A DNA stretch of 64,000 nt from Deltaproteobacteria bacterium RIFOXYD12_FULL_56_24 (GCA_001799285.1 MGTD01000018.1:1-64000); one strand, 5' to 3'; shown: positions 28,430 through 38,789, counted from the first letter of the stretch. Notes: generated by a model not told the origin, from the letters alone. A program made the numbers and translations.

Positions 28430-28883
28430 GGTAAATCTTCCACTCCATTCATGCAGTTGCGCGGTTATACCTGGTGCCGGTCAAGGCACCATACCTTGGA
28501 AAACCGGCATTAATAACGTCCCCTGGTCCAGGGGCCGGATGGACAGTCTTTTACAGAACCGGCACTTTTACCCTTAAGGCCTGTTGCTGTCAAGGGAAAA
28601 ATTCGGCGCATTCGCACGCAGTTACTAGCGGTGATAAGGAAGAAATTCCGGGTAATGGAACGGAAGAAGAGTAAGCAGATTAAATCAGGATCAAGAGATC
28701 CGGTTTTGAGATCATAGTCGCGGGACAAACATGAATTATTATGTGGCAAAGAGTTGCCGGTAATGATAAATATCTTTGCTGTATTGTCAGGAACACAGAG
28801 TCGACCACCCCACTGTCTTTGATATTTAACGGAAGTCAATGTTCTTTCATTAGAGTTGAGGGGCCATCTTGTTGCGACTCAAC

Positions 28884-29037
28884 GTAACCGTTCACTGGGC
28901 GGTCACCAAAGTACCAAAACCGCCGGGCTGTAACCGTTCAGCAGTGCCGCAGATTTGGACAAGCGGCCCGGTGCTGCGTACCTCGTGTACGTAAGCCGGG
29001 CCGATCGTCCGAAGATGTGGTGCTGCTGAACGGTTAC
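28884..29037 (+). mobile_element. MITE-like element copy 3
   Basis: 154 bp GTAACCGTTCACTGG...CTGCTGAACGGTTAC; 8-bp duplication GACTCAAC at 28876-28883 and 29038-29045. Confidence 0.88.
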
Positions 29038-29050
29038 GACTCAACTGACC

Positions 29051-29932
29051 ATGGGATTTGAGATGCTGAGTGTTTTACACAGCTTTTACAAACCTGCCTG
29101 CTTGGTCCTGCTTGCGCTTTTGGGGCTTGCCGGCGGGCATCTGCTTGATACCGTTCTGCAGATGAACCTGCGTCCGAAAATCACCGCGCAACCCACTCGC
29201 CGACAGGCCGTTGCGGTCAAGCCGCTGAAAAATATAGAAACCAGCCTTAATCTGATTCTGCAGAACAATATTTTTGATGCAACCAGTCGATCTGCCACCG
29301 CGACCATGACCCTTGCAACCAAGAAGGATGCCTTGGCCGCCGTAGCCCGTACCGAGCTCAAACTCTTAGGCACGGTCGTCGCCGCCGCACGTTCCATCGT
29401 CCTGCTCAAAGCCAACAACGAACTGAAGCTTTATCATCTTGGCGACAAGGTCCCCGGCGACGGGACCATCGAGAAAATCCTTCGCAACCAGGTACAGATC
29501 AGGTACCCGGACCAGAGTTTGACTACTCTGGTTTTGCAGGAGAAAGGGCCCCTCTCTCCTTCCGCCAAGCCTTCTGCTGATGGCGCCACTGGGGATATCA
29601 GGGAAGTCGGCAAAAACCGCTGGTTGGTCTCCCGGAGCATGGGGGAATCGGTGCGGAAGAATTTTGCCGCGCAAATGCGCCTTGTTCAGATGCAGCCGCG
29701 CATGGTGGCGGGCAAGACAAACGGTTTTCTGGTCCAGCAAATCAATCCCCAGTCGGTGCTGGGCAAACTGGGTTTGCAGCCAGGTGATGTGATCATCGAT
29801 GTCAACAACACCAGACTGGACAGCCCGGAAAAGGGGTTGCAGATAATCCAGCAGTTGCGCGAAGCGCGTCAGATAACCATTGCCGTCGAACGCAATAATC
29901 AACCTATGAGTTTTTCATATGAAATCCAATAG
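29051..29932 (+). CDS. gspC: Type II secretion system protein GspC
   Basis: N-terminal TM, PDZ-like C-terminal domain (VLGKLGLQPGDVIIDVNNTRLDSPEKGL), upstream of gspD. Confidence 0.88.
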   Translation: MGFEMLSVLHSFYKPACLVLLALLGLAGGHLLDTVLQMNLRPKITAQPTRRQAVAVKPLKNIETSLNLILQNNIFDATSRSATATMTLATKKDALAAVARTELKLLGTVVAAARSIVLLKANNELKLYHLGDKVPGDGTIEKILRNQVQIRYPDQSLTTLVLQEKGPLSPSAKPSADGATGDIREVGKNRWLVSRSMGESVRKNFAAQMRLVQMQPRMVAGKTNGFLVQQINPQSVLGKLGLQPGDVIIDVNNTRLDSPEKGLQIIQQLREARQITIAVERNNQPMSFSYEIQ

Positions 29933-29944
29933 GAGTTTTCTCCG

Positions 29945-32116
29945 ATGAACACGTCGATTCTTTCCCGTATGCTGGTATGGATAACGTTTCTGTCCTTATG
30001 TTTTGTTCCCGTCCACGCCCTTGCGCAGAGCCAAACAAAACCGGCCGCGGCCGGGCGGGTCACTCTTGATTTTAAGAATGTCGAGTTGACAGACCTGATT
30101 CAGACCATCAGCGAATTGACTGGAAAAAACTTTCTCTACGATGAGACTGTGCAGGGGAAAGCCACTATCATCTCGCCGGATAGCATGACCCTGGATGCAG
30201 CGTACCAGTTGTTTCTTACGGTCCTAAACGTTAAAGGGTTTACCGTTGTTCCCTCGGGCAATACCAACAAGATCGTCCCCCTGAAGAACGCCAAGGAATC
30301 CAGCCTGCCGACTGTTGTCAACGGCGGGAGCAAGGTGACCGAGCAGGTCATCACCAGGGTCTTTCGCCTGAAATACCTCGACGCGGCAGTTGTTGCCCCC
30401 ACCGTCCTTTTCCCACTGATGCCGCCCACGGCCAATGTTTCCGCCTATGCGCCCGGCAACAGCCTGATTATTACGGATACAGGGGCCAACATCGAACGCC
30501 TCGCCAAGATTATTTACGAGCTTGATCAGCCGGAAGGTGTAAGCGACATCGAGGTTGTTGCCCTGGAGAATTCCAAGGCCGACGATATTGCCAAGGCCCT
30601 AACGGCGGTCATGAGCCAGCCAGATGTCAAGCGGCGGGTCGGAACCTCAGCTGCAACTGAGGCCCCCCTTAAGATTATCCCGTATGCCGCGGGGCGTTGC
30701 CTGATCGTCATGGCCAGTAAGGAGGACATGGCGATCATCAAAACCCTGATTGCCCGGATGGACAAAGAAATCGACGGGACCCGCGCCAACATCCATCTCT
30801 GTTACCTGGAAAATGCCGATGCGGTTACCCTGGCGGTGACCCTTAATGAAATTCTTACCGGGGTCAAAACCGGCGCAGGGGGTGTTAAAAGGGATGGCCA
30901 GCCCGTCGGGACATCGGCCACCGGCTTATCGGCCACCGGCTTGCCGGGCACCGGGCCGTTGTCCACTGGCCCGTTGACCATTACCGCCGACAAGCCAACA
31001 AATTCGCTGATCATCAATGCCAGCCTGGATGATTACAAAACGATCAAGGAAGTCATCGATAAGCTCGACATCAAGCGCAAACAGGTCTATGTCGAGGCCT
31101 TGATCCTCGAACTCTCCATGGATGCTACCCAGCGGCTCGGAGCCTCATTACAGGGCGCTGCGAGCATTAATGGTAATAGTGTCGTTTTAGGGAGCAGTAA
31201 CCAAAATACCGGTCCGGTCGGTCTTGGTGCGGCTCTTACAACCAGCAGTGGCGGGGTGCCCGACCTTTTGACCCAGGCCATCGAAGGGCTGCTGGTCGGG
31301 GGGTTTGCCAAACCGATTACCGTTACCGGTCCGTCCGGCACCCCGATTTCCGTTCCGGCCCTTTCGGTGTTGATTGACTTGTCGAAAACCGATACGGATG
31401 TCAATGTGCTTTCGGCGCCGCGTCTGCTCACCTCCGATAATGAAGAAGCTGAAATTATTGTTGGTTCCAACGTGCCGATCATCACCGGGCGGCTGACCGG
31501 AGTGAACAGTGCCAGCTCCAGCAGTACCAATCTGACCCAGAGCGTTGCCGTGGAACGTCAGGATGTTGCCTTGAAATTGCGCTTCACGCCGCAGATCACC
31601 GAGGGCGACCTTGTTCGCCTTAATGTTTATCAGGAAATCACGAATATCGCCCCGTCCAGTTCCACGGTTGGCGACCCCAATCAGGTCGGGCCTACCTTTA
31701 CCAAGCGCGTACTGCGCAACACTGTTCTGGTGGAAAACCATAAGACCGTGGTTCTTGGCGGCTTGATCGATACCAATGTCACCGACTCGGTTACCAAGGT
31801 CCCGATTTTGGGAGATATCCCTGGTGTTGGCTGGTTGTTCAAGCGTACTTCTACCAAGAAGCAAAAGACCAACCTGCTGGTCTTTATCAATCCGACGATT
31901 ATCAAGAACTCTAATGATCTCGATACGGTTACCAGCCGTAACCAGAAGGCGGCCAGTGGTTTCCTGACCGACAAGGTTCGCAATGCCCTGCCGGAGAATT
32001 TTTTTGGTGACTCCGCCGGCCAGAATGGGATCCTGACGGATACCTCGATCGTCAGCCCGCCGCAAAGCGGGATTCCTGGTCAAACCCCCCCGGCGGCAGG
32101 CCAGCAGGGCAACTAA
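29945..32116 (+). CDS. gspD: Type II secretin GspD
   Basis: Signal peptide, N-domains, secretin core (VPILGDIPGVGWLFK). Confidence 0.95.
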   Translation: MNTSILSRMLVWITFLSLCFVPVHALAQSQTKPAAAGRVTLDFKNVELTDLIQTISELTGKNFLYDETVQGKATIISPDSMTLDAAYQLFLTVLNVKGFTVVPSGNTNKIVPLKNAKESSLPTVVNGGSKVTEQVITRVFRLKYLDAAVVAPTVLFPLMPPTANVSAYAPGNSLIITDTGANIERLAKIIYELDQPEGVSDIEVVALENSKADDIAKALTAVMSQPDVKRRVGTSAATEAPLKIIPYAAGRCLIVMASKEDMAIIKTLIARMDKEIDGTRANIHLCYLENADAVTLAVTLNEILTGVKTGAGGVKRDGQPVGTSATGLSATGLPGTGPLSTGPLTITADKPTNSLIINASLDDYKTIKEVIDKLDIKRKQVYVEALILELSMDATQRLGASLQGAASINGNSVVLGSSNQNTGPVGLGAALTTSSGGVPDLLTQAIEGLLVGGFAKPITVTGPSGTPISVPALSVLIDLSKTDTDVNVLSAPRLLTSDNEEAEIIVGSNVPIITGRLTGVNSASSSSTNLTQSVAVERQDVALKLRFTPQITEGDLVRLNVYQEITNIAPSSSTVGDPNQVGPTFTKRVLRNTVLVENHKTVVLGGLIDTNVTDSVTKVPILGDIPGVGWLFKRTSTKKQKTNLLVFINPTIIKNSNDLDTVTSRNQKAASGFLTDKVRNALPENFFGDSAGQNGILTDTSIVSPPQSGIPGQTPPAAGQQGN

Positions 32117-33846
32117 TGACCTCATCTCATCCCGGAAAGCAGAGCATCATGCGAAACTGGCGGCGGATTGGTGAAATACTCCATCATGATTTCATGGTTC
32201 CTCAGGAACGAATTGCGGCGGCCCTGGCGGAACAGGAGCTGAATGGCGAGCGTCTCGGCCAGATCCTCCTCAAGATGAAGGCGCTGGACAGCGCGACCCT
32301 GGCAAAGGGACTGGCGGTTCAGTTTGAACTTCCCTACCTGGAGTCGATTCCGGAGGAGTCGACGGCCGAGGGTCTGCTCGAGATGATCCCCATCGCCTTT
32401 GCCAAGGAATACCGGATTTATCCCCTGGCACAGCAAGACGGCGTTTTGCGGGTGGCCGTGGCAGACCCCTTGGATTCCCGCCCGCTGAATGACCTGAGTA
32501 CCCTGACCGCAACCATTGCCGAACCTTGGGTCGCCACCCCGGAAGAGATCCTGCGCGCCATCCATCGCGGTTATGAAAAACAGGCCGGCAGCACCGGGGC
32601 CGTGATCGAGGAGATTGATGGCGGCAGTGGCGAGCTGGCCATGTCTCTCGAGCCCCGCGACCTGCTTGACAGCTCCGACGAGGCACCGATCATCCGCTTC
32701 GTCAACAGCCTGATCACCCAGGGCTTCAAGGAACGGGCAAGCGATATCCATATCGAGCCTTTCGAACGGGAACTGATTGTCCGTTACCGGGTCGACGGAA
32801 TCCTGTACGAAGTTCTCCGGCCAACCCTCAAGGCGCACGCCGGGATTGTTTCCCGCATCAAGATCATGGCTCAGCTGGATATCGCTGAAAAAAGGCTGCC
32901 CCAGGATGGCCGTTTCCGAGTGCGCATGGGTGGCCGCGACATGGACATCCGGGTCTCGACCCTGCCCACCGCCTTTGGTGAACGCGTGGTGCTGCGGTTG
33001 CTCGACAAGGCTGCGGGGATCCTGACTCTCGAGGAGATCGGCCTGGAAAGCGACCTGCTGCAACCGTTCGAGGCAATGATCAGCAATAATCACGGGATTT
33101 TTCTGGTCACCGGACCCACCGGTTCCGGAAAAACCACCACCCTGTACACCGCCCTGACTCGCCTGAACAATCGCGAGAAGAATATCATCACTGTTGAAGA
33201 TCCCATCGAATACCAGTTGCCGGGGGTCGGCCAGATCCAGGTCAACCCGAAGATCGACCTGACCTTTGCCAACGGCCTGCGCTCGATTCTGCGTCAGGAT
33301 CCGGATATCATCATGGTCGGTGAAATCCGTGATCGCGAAACCGCTGAGATCGCCGTGCAATCGGCCCTGACCGGCCACATGGTGTTTTCGACCCTGCACA
33401 CCAACGATGCGGCCGGCGCGTTGACCCGCCTGGTGGAGATGGGGATCGAGCCGTTTCTTGCCGCCTCGAGTATCGTCGGCATCATTGCCCAGCGTCTGGT
33501 GCGAACCATCTGCCCGCACTGCAAGGAAACATACCAGCCGCCCGAGGCCTTGCTGGCTGAGATTGCCAGGGAGAGTCCTCTGCCGGCCGGAGCCACCTTC
33601 TCTCGCGGCACGGGCTGCGACAAATGCATGCAGATCGGCTACTGGGGCCGGATCGCCATTTATGAACTGCTCAAGGTGGATGACACGGTGCGCGAACTGC
33701 TGTTGCAGAACAAGGATGCCGCTACGATCAAGAAAGCCGCCCTTGAGCGGGGCATGCGCTCCTTGCGGGCCTCCGGCCTTGCCAAGGCGCTGCAGGGCAT
33801 CACCACCATCGAGGAAGTTATGCGGGTTACCCAGGAGGAGACCTAG
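32116..33846 (+). CDS. gspE: Type II secretion ATPase GspE
   Basis: GPTGSGKTTTLYTAL, GEIRDRETAEIAVQSALTGH, CPHCKETYQP...CDKCMQIGYWGR. Confidence 0.96.
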   Translation: MTSSHPGKQSIMRNWRRIGEILHHDFMVPQERIAAALAEQELNGERLGQILLKMKALDSATLAKGLAVQFELPYLESIPEESTAEGLLEMIPIAFAKEYRIYPLAQQDGVLRVAVADPLDSRPLNDLSTLTATIAEPWVATPEEILRAIHRGYEKQAGSTGAVIEEIDGGSGELAMSLEPRDLLDSSDEAPIIRFVNSLITQGFKERASDIHIEPFERELIVRYRVDGILYEVLRPTLKAHAGIVSRIKIMAQLDIAEKRLPQDGRFRVRMGGRDMDIRVSTLPTAFGERVVLRLLDKAAGILTLEEIGLESDLLQPFEAMISNNHGIFLVTGPTGSGKTTTLYTALTRLNNREKNIITVEDPIEYQLPGVGQIQVNPKIDLTFANGLRSILRQDPDIIMVGEIRDRETAEIAVQSALTGHMVFSTLHTNDAAGALTRLVEMGIEPFLAASSIVGIIAQRLVRTICPHCKETYQPPEALLAEIARESPLPAGATFSRGTGCDKCMQIGYWGRIAIYELLKVDDTVRELLLQNKDAATIKKAALERGMRSLRASGLAKALQGITTIEEVMRVTQEET

Positions 33847-35067
33847 GTGCCGCTGTTTGAATACATCGGGCTGGACAGCCAGGGCCGCAAGGTTTCCGGC
33901 CGAATTGACGGGCCAGGGCTTGGTCAGGTCAGCCAGCAGTTGCGCGAACGGGGAATCTTTCCGACTAAACTGCACGAGAGTTCCATTTTGGGGGCGCGCC
34001 GCCGCTGGTCGGATCTGCGGTCCATCATGCAACGCTGCTCGGCGGCGGAACTCGCCTCTGCAACCCGCCAGCTTGCCACTTTGCTCGTTGCCGGACTGTC
34101 GCTTGATACCGCTTTGGGCAGCGTTGCCGAACAATCCGACCAGTCGATGATCGGTCAGGTTCTGGCCAGTGTCCGCGAAGAGGTCATCCAGGGCAACCCG
34201 CTGCATGAGGCGCTGGCCAAGCATCGGACGGTTTTTCCCGACTTGTTTATCAATATGGTTCAGGTTGGGGAAAACAGCGGCACCCTGGACAAGGCTTTAC
34301 ACCGCCTGGCGGACTTTCTCGAGAGCCAGGACCGGACCCGCTCCCGCATCCAGGCCGCCTTGGCCTACCCGGTGCTGATGACGCTGGTCGGCAGCAGCGT
34401 GCTCGTCTTTTTGTTCGTGTTCGTGGTGCCGAAAATCACCCGGATGCTGCAGGAAATGGAAATGGCCCTGCCCTGGCCTACCCTGTTGCTGATCAATCTG
34501 GTCGATTTTCTCGTTGCCTGGTGGTGGCTGCTGCTTATCGCTCTGGGGCTCGGCTTTACGGCCTTGCGGCGTTATTGGCGTACCGAGGCCGGGCGCTTGC
34601 GCATTGATCGGATACTGCTCAAGGTGCCGGTGTTCGGCCGGCTGCTGCTGCTGATCGCCACAACCCGTTTCTCCCGCACCCTCGGCACCTTGCTGCAGAG
34701 TGGCGTGCCAATGCTTAAGGCTCTCGACATCGCGCGTAACCTGCTCGACAATCATGTGCTGCGTCAGGCGGTGGCGACGGCCAGGCTGCGGGTCCAGGAA
34801 GGAGGCAGCCTGGCCGTCGCTTTAAGGGAAACCGCAGTTTTCCCCTCGATGCTGGTTCAGCTGACCGCCGCCGGCGAGCAGAGCGGCAAACTGGACGATA
34901 TGCTGTATCGGGTTGCTGACACATACGAACACCAGACCGACCTGTCGATCACCGGCATGCTTTCCCTGCTGGAACCGCTGATGATCCTGTTTATGGGCGT
35001 GGTGGTCGGTTTCGCGGTTCTGGCGATTCTGCTGCCGATCTTCCAGGCAAGCCAGGGGTTCGGTTGA
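33847..35067 (+). CDS. gspF: Type II secretion inner membrane protein GspF
   Basis: GTG start; polytopic GspF/PilC-like protein. Confidence 0.95.
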   Translation: MPLFEYIGLDSQGRKVSGRIDGPGLGQVSQQLRERGIFPTKLHESSILGARRRWSDLRSIMQRCSAAELASATRQLATLLVAGLSLDTALGSVAEQSDQSMIGQVLASVREEVIQGNPLHEALAKHRTVFPDLFINMVQVGENSGTLDKALHRLADFLESQDRTRSRIQAALAYPVLMTLVGSSVLVFLFVFVVPKITRMLQEMEMALPWPTLLLINLVDFLVAWWWLLLIALGLGFTALRRYWRTEAGRLRIDRILLKVPVFGRLLLLIATTRFSRTLGTLLQSGVPMLKALDIARNLLDNHVLRQAVATARLRVQEGGSLAVALRETAVFPSMLVQLTAAGEQSGKLDDMLYRVADTYEHQTDLSITGMLSLLEPLMILFMGVVVGFAVLAILLPIFQASQGFG

Positions 35068-35131
35068 GATCACAAAAACCAAATAATTAGTGTCCGTGTT
35101 TTTTGGCCAATGCCGGCAGTAAGCTGGACAG

Positions 35132-35593
35132 TTGTTAGGAGAGTTGAATATGTCATTACCAAGTTATCGTTCCTGCCGCGGCTTTACCTTGATCGAAATC
35201 ATGGTGGTCGTGGTGATTCTCGGCATCCTGGCGGCGATGATCGTCCCCCGCTTGCTGAGCCGTCCGGACATGGCCAAGGTGACCAAGGCCAAGATTGATA
35301 TAAAAAGCATCGAGGAATCGCTAGGCCTGTTCAAGCTCGACAACGGCTTCTATCCCTCCACCGAGCAGGGACTCAAGGCCTTGGTCACCAAGCCTGAGAC
35401 TGGACGTATTCCTACCGGTTACAGCATCGAAGGGTATCTGAAAAAAGTTCCGGTCGATCCTTGGAACAAGCCGTATATCTATATTTCTCCGGGGGTTAAC
35501 AGCACCGACTTCGACATCATCAGTCACGGTTCCGACAATGAGCCGGGAGGCGAAGGGTTTGCTGCGGATATCAACAGTTGGGAGATCGAGTAG
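35132..35593 (+). CDS. gspG: Major pseudopilin GspG
   Basis: CRGFTLIEIMVVVVILGILAAMIVPRLL. Confidence 0.96.
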   Translation: MLGELNMSLPSYRSCRGFTLIEIMVVVVILGILAAMIVPRLLSRPDMAKVTKAKIDIKSIEESLGLFKLDNGFYPSTEQGLKALVTKPETGRIPTGYSIEGYLKKVPVDPWNKPYIYISPGVNSTDFDIISHGSDNEPGGEGFAADINSWEIE

Positions 35594-35595
35594 GC

Positions 35596-35830
35596 GTAAG
35601 CGTTCACCAGGGGCACCCAAATTTCAGATAAACACGGAACTGTAAGCGTTCAGCAGTGCCGCAGATGCGCGTGTCAATTGTCGGCAGAAGTGTCCGACCA
35701 AGAGGCCTGTTCGCTATCCCAGCGAAGCTGGATAAAAGCCCCTAAGCCCGATGCTCGGGCAGGGGCTCTATACATACGGTATGCGGACCAGGCCGATGAC
35801 AAAGCAGATGTGGTGCTGCTGAACGCTTAC
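35596..35830 (+). mobile_element. MITE-like element copy 4, enlarged (235 bp)
   Basis: GTAAGCGTTCACC...TGTAAGCGTTCAGCAG...CTGCTGAACGCTTAC; 8-bp duplication GAGTAGGC at 35588-35595 and 35831-35838. Confidence 0.85.
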
Positions 35831-35849
35831 GAGTAGGCGGGGGTACTTA

Positions 35850-36368
35850 TTGAGATTCAGACATCTTTCTGATCAATCCGGATTTACCCTGATTGAGCTG
35901 GGAGTGGTGGTCACGTTGCTGGCCCTGTTTTCCCTGCTCACCATTCCGTTGTTCGGCGCGACCGGGACCAGCAAAGTGGGTTATTCCGCCCGGCGCTTGA
36001 ACGGCGTGGTCAAATACCTGTTCAACGAGGCTGCTTTGACCGGCAGGGAGCACCGCCTGATTTTCAATCTGGACAGCGGCACCTATCGCGCCCGGATTCT
36101 CCAGGCCGACGGTGAGATCACTGATCTTCCCGGGCTTGGCCGGGAGACCGCACTGTCCGGCAATGTCCGGTTTCGAGATCTGCAGTTGCCGGGTCGGGGC
36201 ACTTTCACCACGGGTGAGGTGACGGTGCGGATTCATCCCTCCGGCTGGCTCGAGGAGACCAGCGTGCATCTTGAGGATGGCAGCGGAAACGCCATGACCC
36301 TCAATTTCATGCCGTTGACCGGAACCGCGGAAATCTTCGAGGGTTACGAGACATCTAGCCGTGGTTAA
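35850..36368 (+). CDS. gspH: Minor pseudopilin GspH
   Basis: QSGFTLIELGVVVTLLALFSLLTIPLF; operon context. Confidence 0.85.
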   Translation: MRFRHLSDQSGFTLIELGVVVTLLALFSLLTIPLFGATGTSKVGYSARRLNGVVKYLFNEAALTGREHRLIFNLDSGTYRARILQADGEITDLPGLGRETALSGNVRFRDLQLPGRGTFTTGEVTVRIHPSGWLEETSVHLEDGSGNAMTLNFMPLTGTAEIFEGYETSSRG

Positions 36369-36424
36369 AAAACAACCTGCTCATTTCGTATGACCAAAAC
36401 GGCACAAGGAGCCGTAAAGGAACG

Positions 36425-36577
36425 ATAATTATCCAGCTCAATGCCGGGAATGAACAAAAACAACCCAAACCGTAACTATCCAGCAGTGCCGTAGCTGCTA
36501 GGCAGAAGCCTGCGAAGTGTGCTGGCGCCCATAAGCAGGCTGATAACAACGCAGATGCGGTGCTGCTGGATAGGTAC
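36425..36577 (+). mobile_element. MITE-like element copy 5
   Basis: 153 bp; ...CGTAACTATCCAGCAGTGCCGTAG...GGTGCTGCTGGATAGGTAC; duplication AAGGAACG at 36417-36424 and 36578-36585. Confidence 0.85.
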
Positions 36578-36985
36578 AAGGAACGATTAATAATTTTGTC
36601 CAAGTTATTTTGTAACGGCTCCGGGCAACGGGCTTTTACCCTGCTGGAGATCATGGTCGCCTTGGCCATTATCAGCATTGCTCTGGTCGCGCTGTTGAGT
36701 CTGGGCAATCGCTCCATTGCGGTACACAGCCGCCTGCAGCATCTGACCCAGGCGACCTTGCTGGCCCAGCAGAAGATGGCGGAGAGCGAACTTAAAGCCC
36801 GCAGCGGCGGCGTGGCGCAATTGAACGAGAGTACCGGGACTTTTGCCGAGCCGTTTGCCGACTACCAATGGCGAATCACTATCAGCAGCACGCCCCTGCC
36901 GGCGGTGCAGATGGTTACGGTGACGGTACTCTGGGGCAAAGAGGAGCGTAATGAGCTTGTCGAAATCACCTCGTTCCTGTTTTGA
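36560..36985 (+). CDS. gspI: Minor pseudopilin GspI (true start probably downstream of the ORF start)
   Basis: QRAFTLLEIMVALAIISIALVALLSLGNRS; the ORF N-terminus runs into the MITE. Confidence 0.85.
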   Translation: MLLDRYKERLIILSKLFCNGSGQRAFTLLEIMVALAIISIALVALLSLGNRSIAVHSRLQHLTQATLLAQQKMAESELKARSGGVAQLNESTGTFAEPFADYQWRITISSTPLPAVQMVTVTVLWGKEERNELVEITSFLF

Positions 36986-37613
36986 TACTTCGCCGCCCTT
37001 GGGTCAGCGCGGCTTTACCCTGATCGAAGTGCTGGTGGCGGTCAGTATGTTGGCCATCGTTATGACTGCGGTATACGGGATCTTCGGAGGGATAAATTCC
37101 GCCAAGTTGCGCCTGGAACGAGACAGTGCCGATTATCATATGGCCCGTGTAGTTTTCGACCGCCTCGGCCGCGAGCTGCACGGCGCTTATTACCGGAGCG
37201 CTGATCTGACGACCATGTTTCGCGGCGGGGTTAATGACGAGGGCGAATCTTTTTTGGAGCTGACCACTACGGCAGTGTCGCTGTTAAGTGCCACCGGCAG
37301 CGGAATTTCCGAAGTTCGCTATCGCCTGGCCCCGGATCTGGAGGCTGGGGAGGGCCGCCAGGTGTTGCTGCGTGCCGAACGGGCCAGGCAGTCGGCGACT
37401 GGCCCCGTTGATGACCGCATGATGCGGCTGGCGCCGGATGTCACCAGTCTGTCCTTGCGTTTCTTTACCGGCGATAGCTGGCAGGAGAAGTGGGATGCCC
37501 GGCAGAACGGCTTGCCAAAGCTGGTGGAAATTTCCTTGCTGGTCGGCGCTGATAAACAACGGCAGATCCCCTTTACCACGACCTTTGAAATTCCGGATGT
37601 CAGTGTGCAATGA
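36951..37613 (+). CDS. gspJ: Minor pseudopilin GspJ
   Basis: QRGFTLIEVLVAVSMLAIVMTAVYGIF. Confidence 0.9.
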   Translation: MSLSKSPRSCFDTSPPLGQRGFTLIEVLVAVSMLAIVMTAVYGIFGGINSAKLRLERDSADYHMARVVFDRLGRELHGAYYRSADLTTMFRGGVNDEGESFLELTTTAVSLLSATGSGISEVRYRLAPDLEAGEGRQVLLRAERARQSATGPVDDRMMRLAPDVTSLSLRFFTGDSWQEKWDARQNGLPKLVEISLLVGADKQRQIPFTTTFEIPDVSVQ

Positions 37614-38623
37614 ACGGATTCGTAGCTGATCACAGGACAGGCGACGATGTTCGGCCTTTCCCCGGATTCAAGACCAACAGGGGAATGGCACTGCTGGTGG
37701 TCCTGGCCATTGTCGCTCTGCTGACCTCGTTACTGACCGAGCTGGCATTTTCCACCCTGGTCGATCTGCGCCTGACCGAAACCTTTCGCGATACCACCCG
37801 GGCCTATTATCTGGCAAGGGGAGGCATCACCGCCGGGCGCATGATCCTCCAGGATGATCGCAACCACTATGACGGCTTGGAAGAACTCTGGAGCCAGGGG
37901 GTCATCAATTACCCGGTCCATGACGGCTTCATCACTGTGCGCATTATCGACCAGGACGGCAAATTGGGGATAAACGCCTTGGTCAGCGGGAATACGCCGG
38001 ACACTTTGATGGTCGATCGCTTCTATCGACTGTTTGTGGCTCTGGAACTCGACGATCTCGCCGACCCGGCCGAGTTGACCGCCAACCTGATCGATTGGCT
38101 GGACAGCGGCAACTCCCCTTACACGCAGATTCTCACCGGTGGTCTTGCCATCCCGGTCTCCGGTGCCGAAGACGCTTATTACCAGGGGCTGTCGCCACCT
38201 TATCCGGTCAAGAACGGCCGTCTGGATACCTTGGACGAACTGTCGTTGATCAAGGGTTTTACCCCGGAAGTCCTGCGCCGGATTTTACCGCATGTCGGCC
38301 TGCATGACCTTCCGGCGGTTAATATCAACACCGCCAGCGGGGCCGTACTCAAAGCCCTTGATCCTCTGGTGGATGAGGCAGTTGCTGCAACCCTGATCGC
38401 TTATCGCCAGGAAACGCCGATTGAGGAGTTGGCACAGCTTGACGGGGTTATTCCTCCCGGAGCCTACAGTGCTATTAAATCCCTCGGCAACCTTGAGCAG
38501 TTGGGCTTGCGGAGTAGACGCTACCGGATTGAGGCTGAAGCTGAGGTTAATGACGGACGGCGACGTCTGCAAGCCGAAGTGGACAAACAGGGAAACAGAT
38601 TGTTATTACTAAAGGTAAACTGA
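37610..38623 (+). CDS. gspK: Minor pseudopilin GspK
   Basis: RGMALLVVLAIVALLTSLLTELAFS; 337 aa; typical GspK. Confidence 0.9.
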   Translation: MNGFVADHRTGDDVRPFPGFKTNRGMALLVVLAIVALLTSLLTELAFSTLVDLRLTETFRDTTRAYYLARGGITAGRMILQDDRNHYDGLEELWSQGVINYPVHDGFITVRIIDQDGKLGINALVSGNTPDTLMVDRFYRLFVALELDDLADPAELTANLIDWLDSGNSPYTQILTGGLAIPVSGAEDAYYQGLSPPYPVKNGRLDTLDELSLIKGFTPEVLRRILPHVGLHDLPAVNINTASGAVLKALDPLVDEAVAATLIAYRQETPIEELAQLDGVIPPGAYSAIKSLGNLEQLGLRSRRYRIEAEAEVNDGRRRLQAEVDKQGNRLLLLKVN

Positions 38624-38772
38624 CTATCCAGCTCAAGGCCGGAAACGAGCATAAACAACCCAAACCGTAACTATCCAGCAGTGCTGTAGCTGCTAGGCAG
38701 AAGCCTGCGACGTGTGCTGGTGCCCATGAACAGGCTGATAACAACGCAGATGCGGTGCTGCTGGATAGTTAC
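38620..38772 (+). mobile_element. MITE-like element copy 6
   Basis: 153 bp; duplication AAGGTAAA at 38612-38619 and 38773-38780 (identity continues as AAGGTAAACTGACT). Confidence 0.85.
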
Positions 38773-38789
38773 AAGGTAAACTGACTGCT

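Noticed and set aside
30900-30980. Short tandem-like repeat (TSATGLSATGLPGTGPLSTGPL) in gspD
   Set aside because: A low-complexity linker within the secretin, not a separate element.
32122-34224. 700-aa minus-strand ORF opposite gspE/gspF
   Set aside because: Antisense to clear gspE and gspF; composition is typical of shadow ORFs in GC-rich genes.
36355-36717. 120-aa minus ORF similar to the one at 38547-38744
   Set aside because: Similarity is explained by both lying across MITE copies 5 and 6; not evidence of a protein family.
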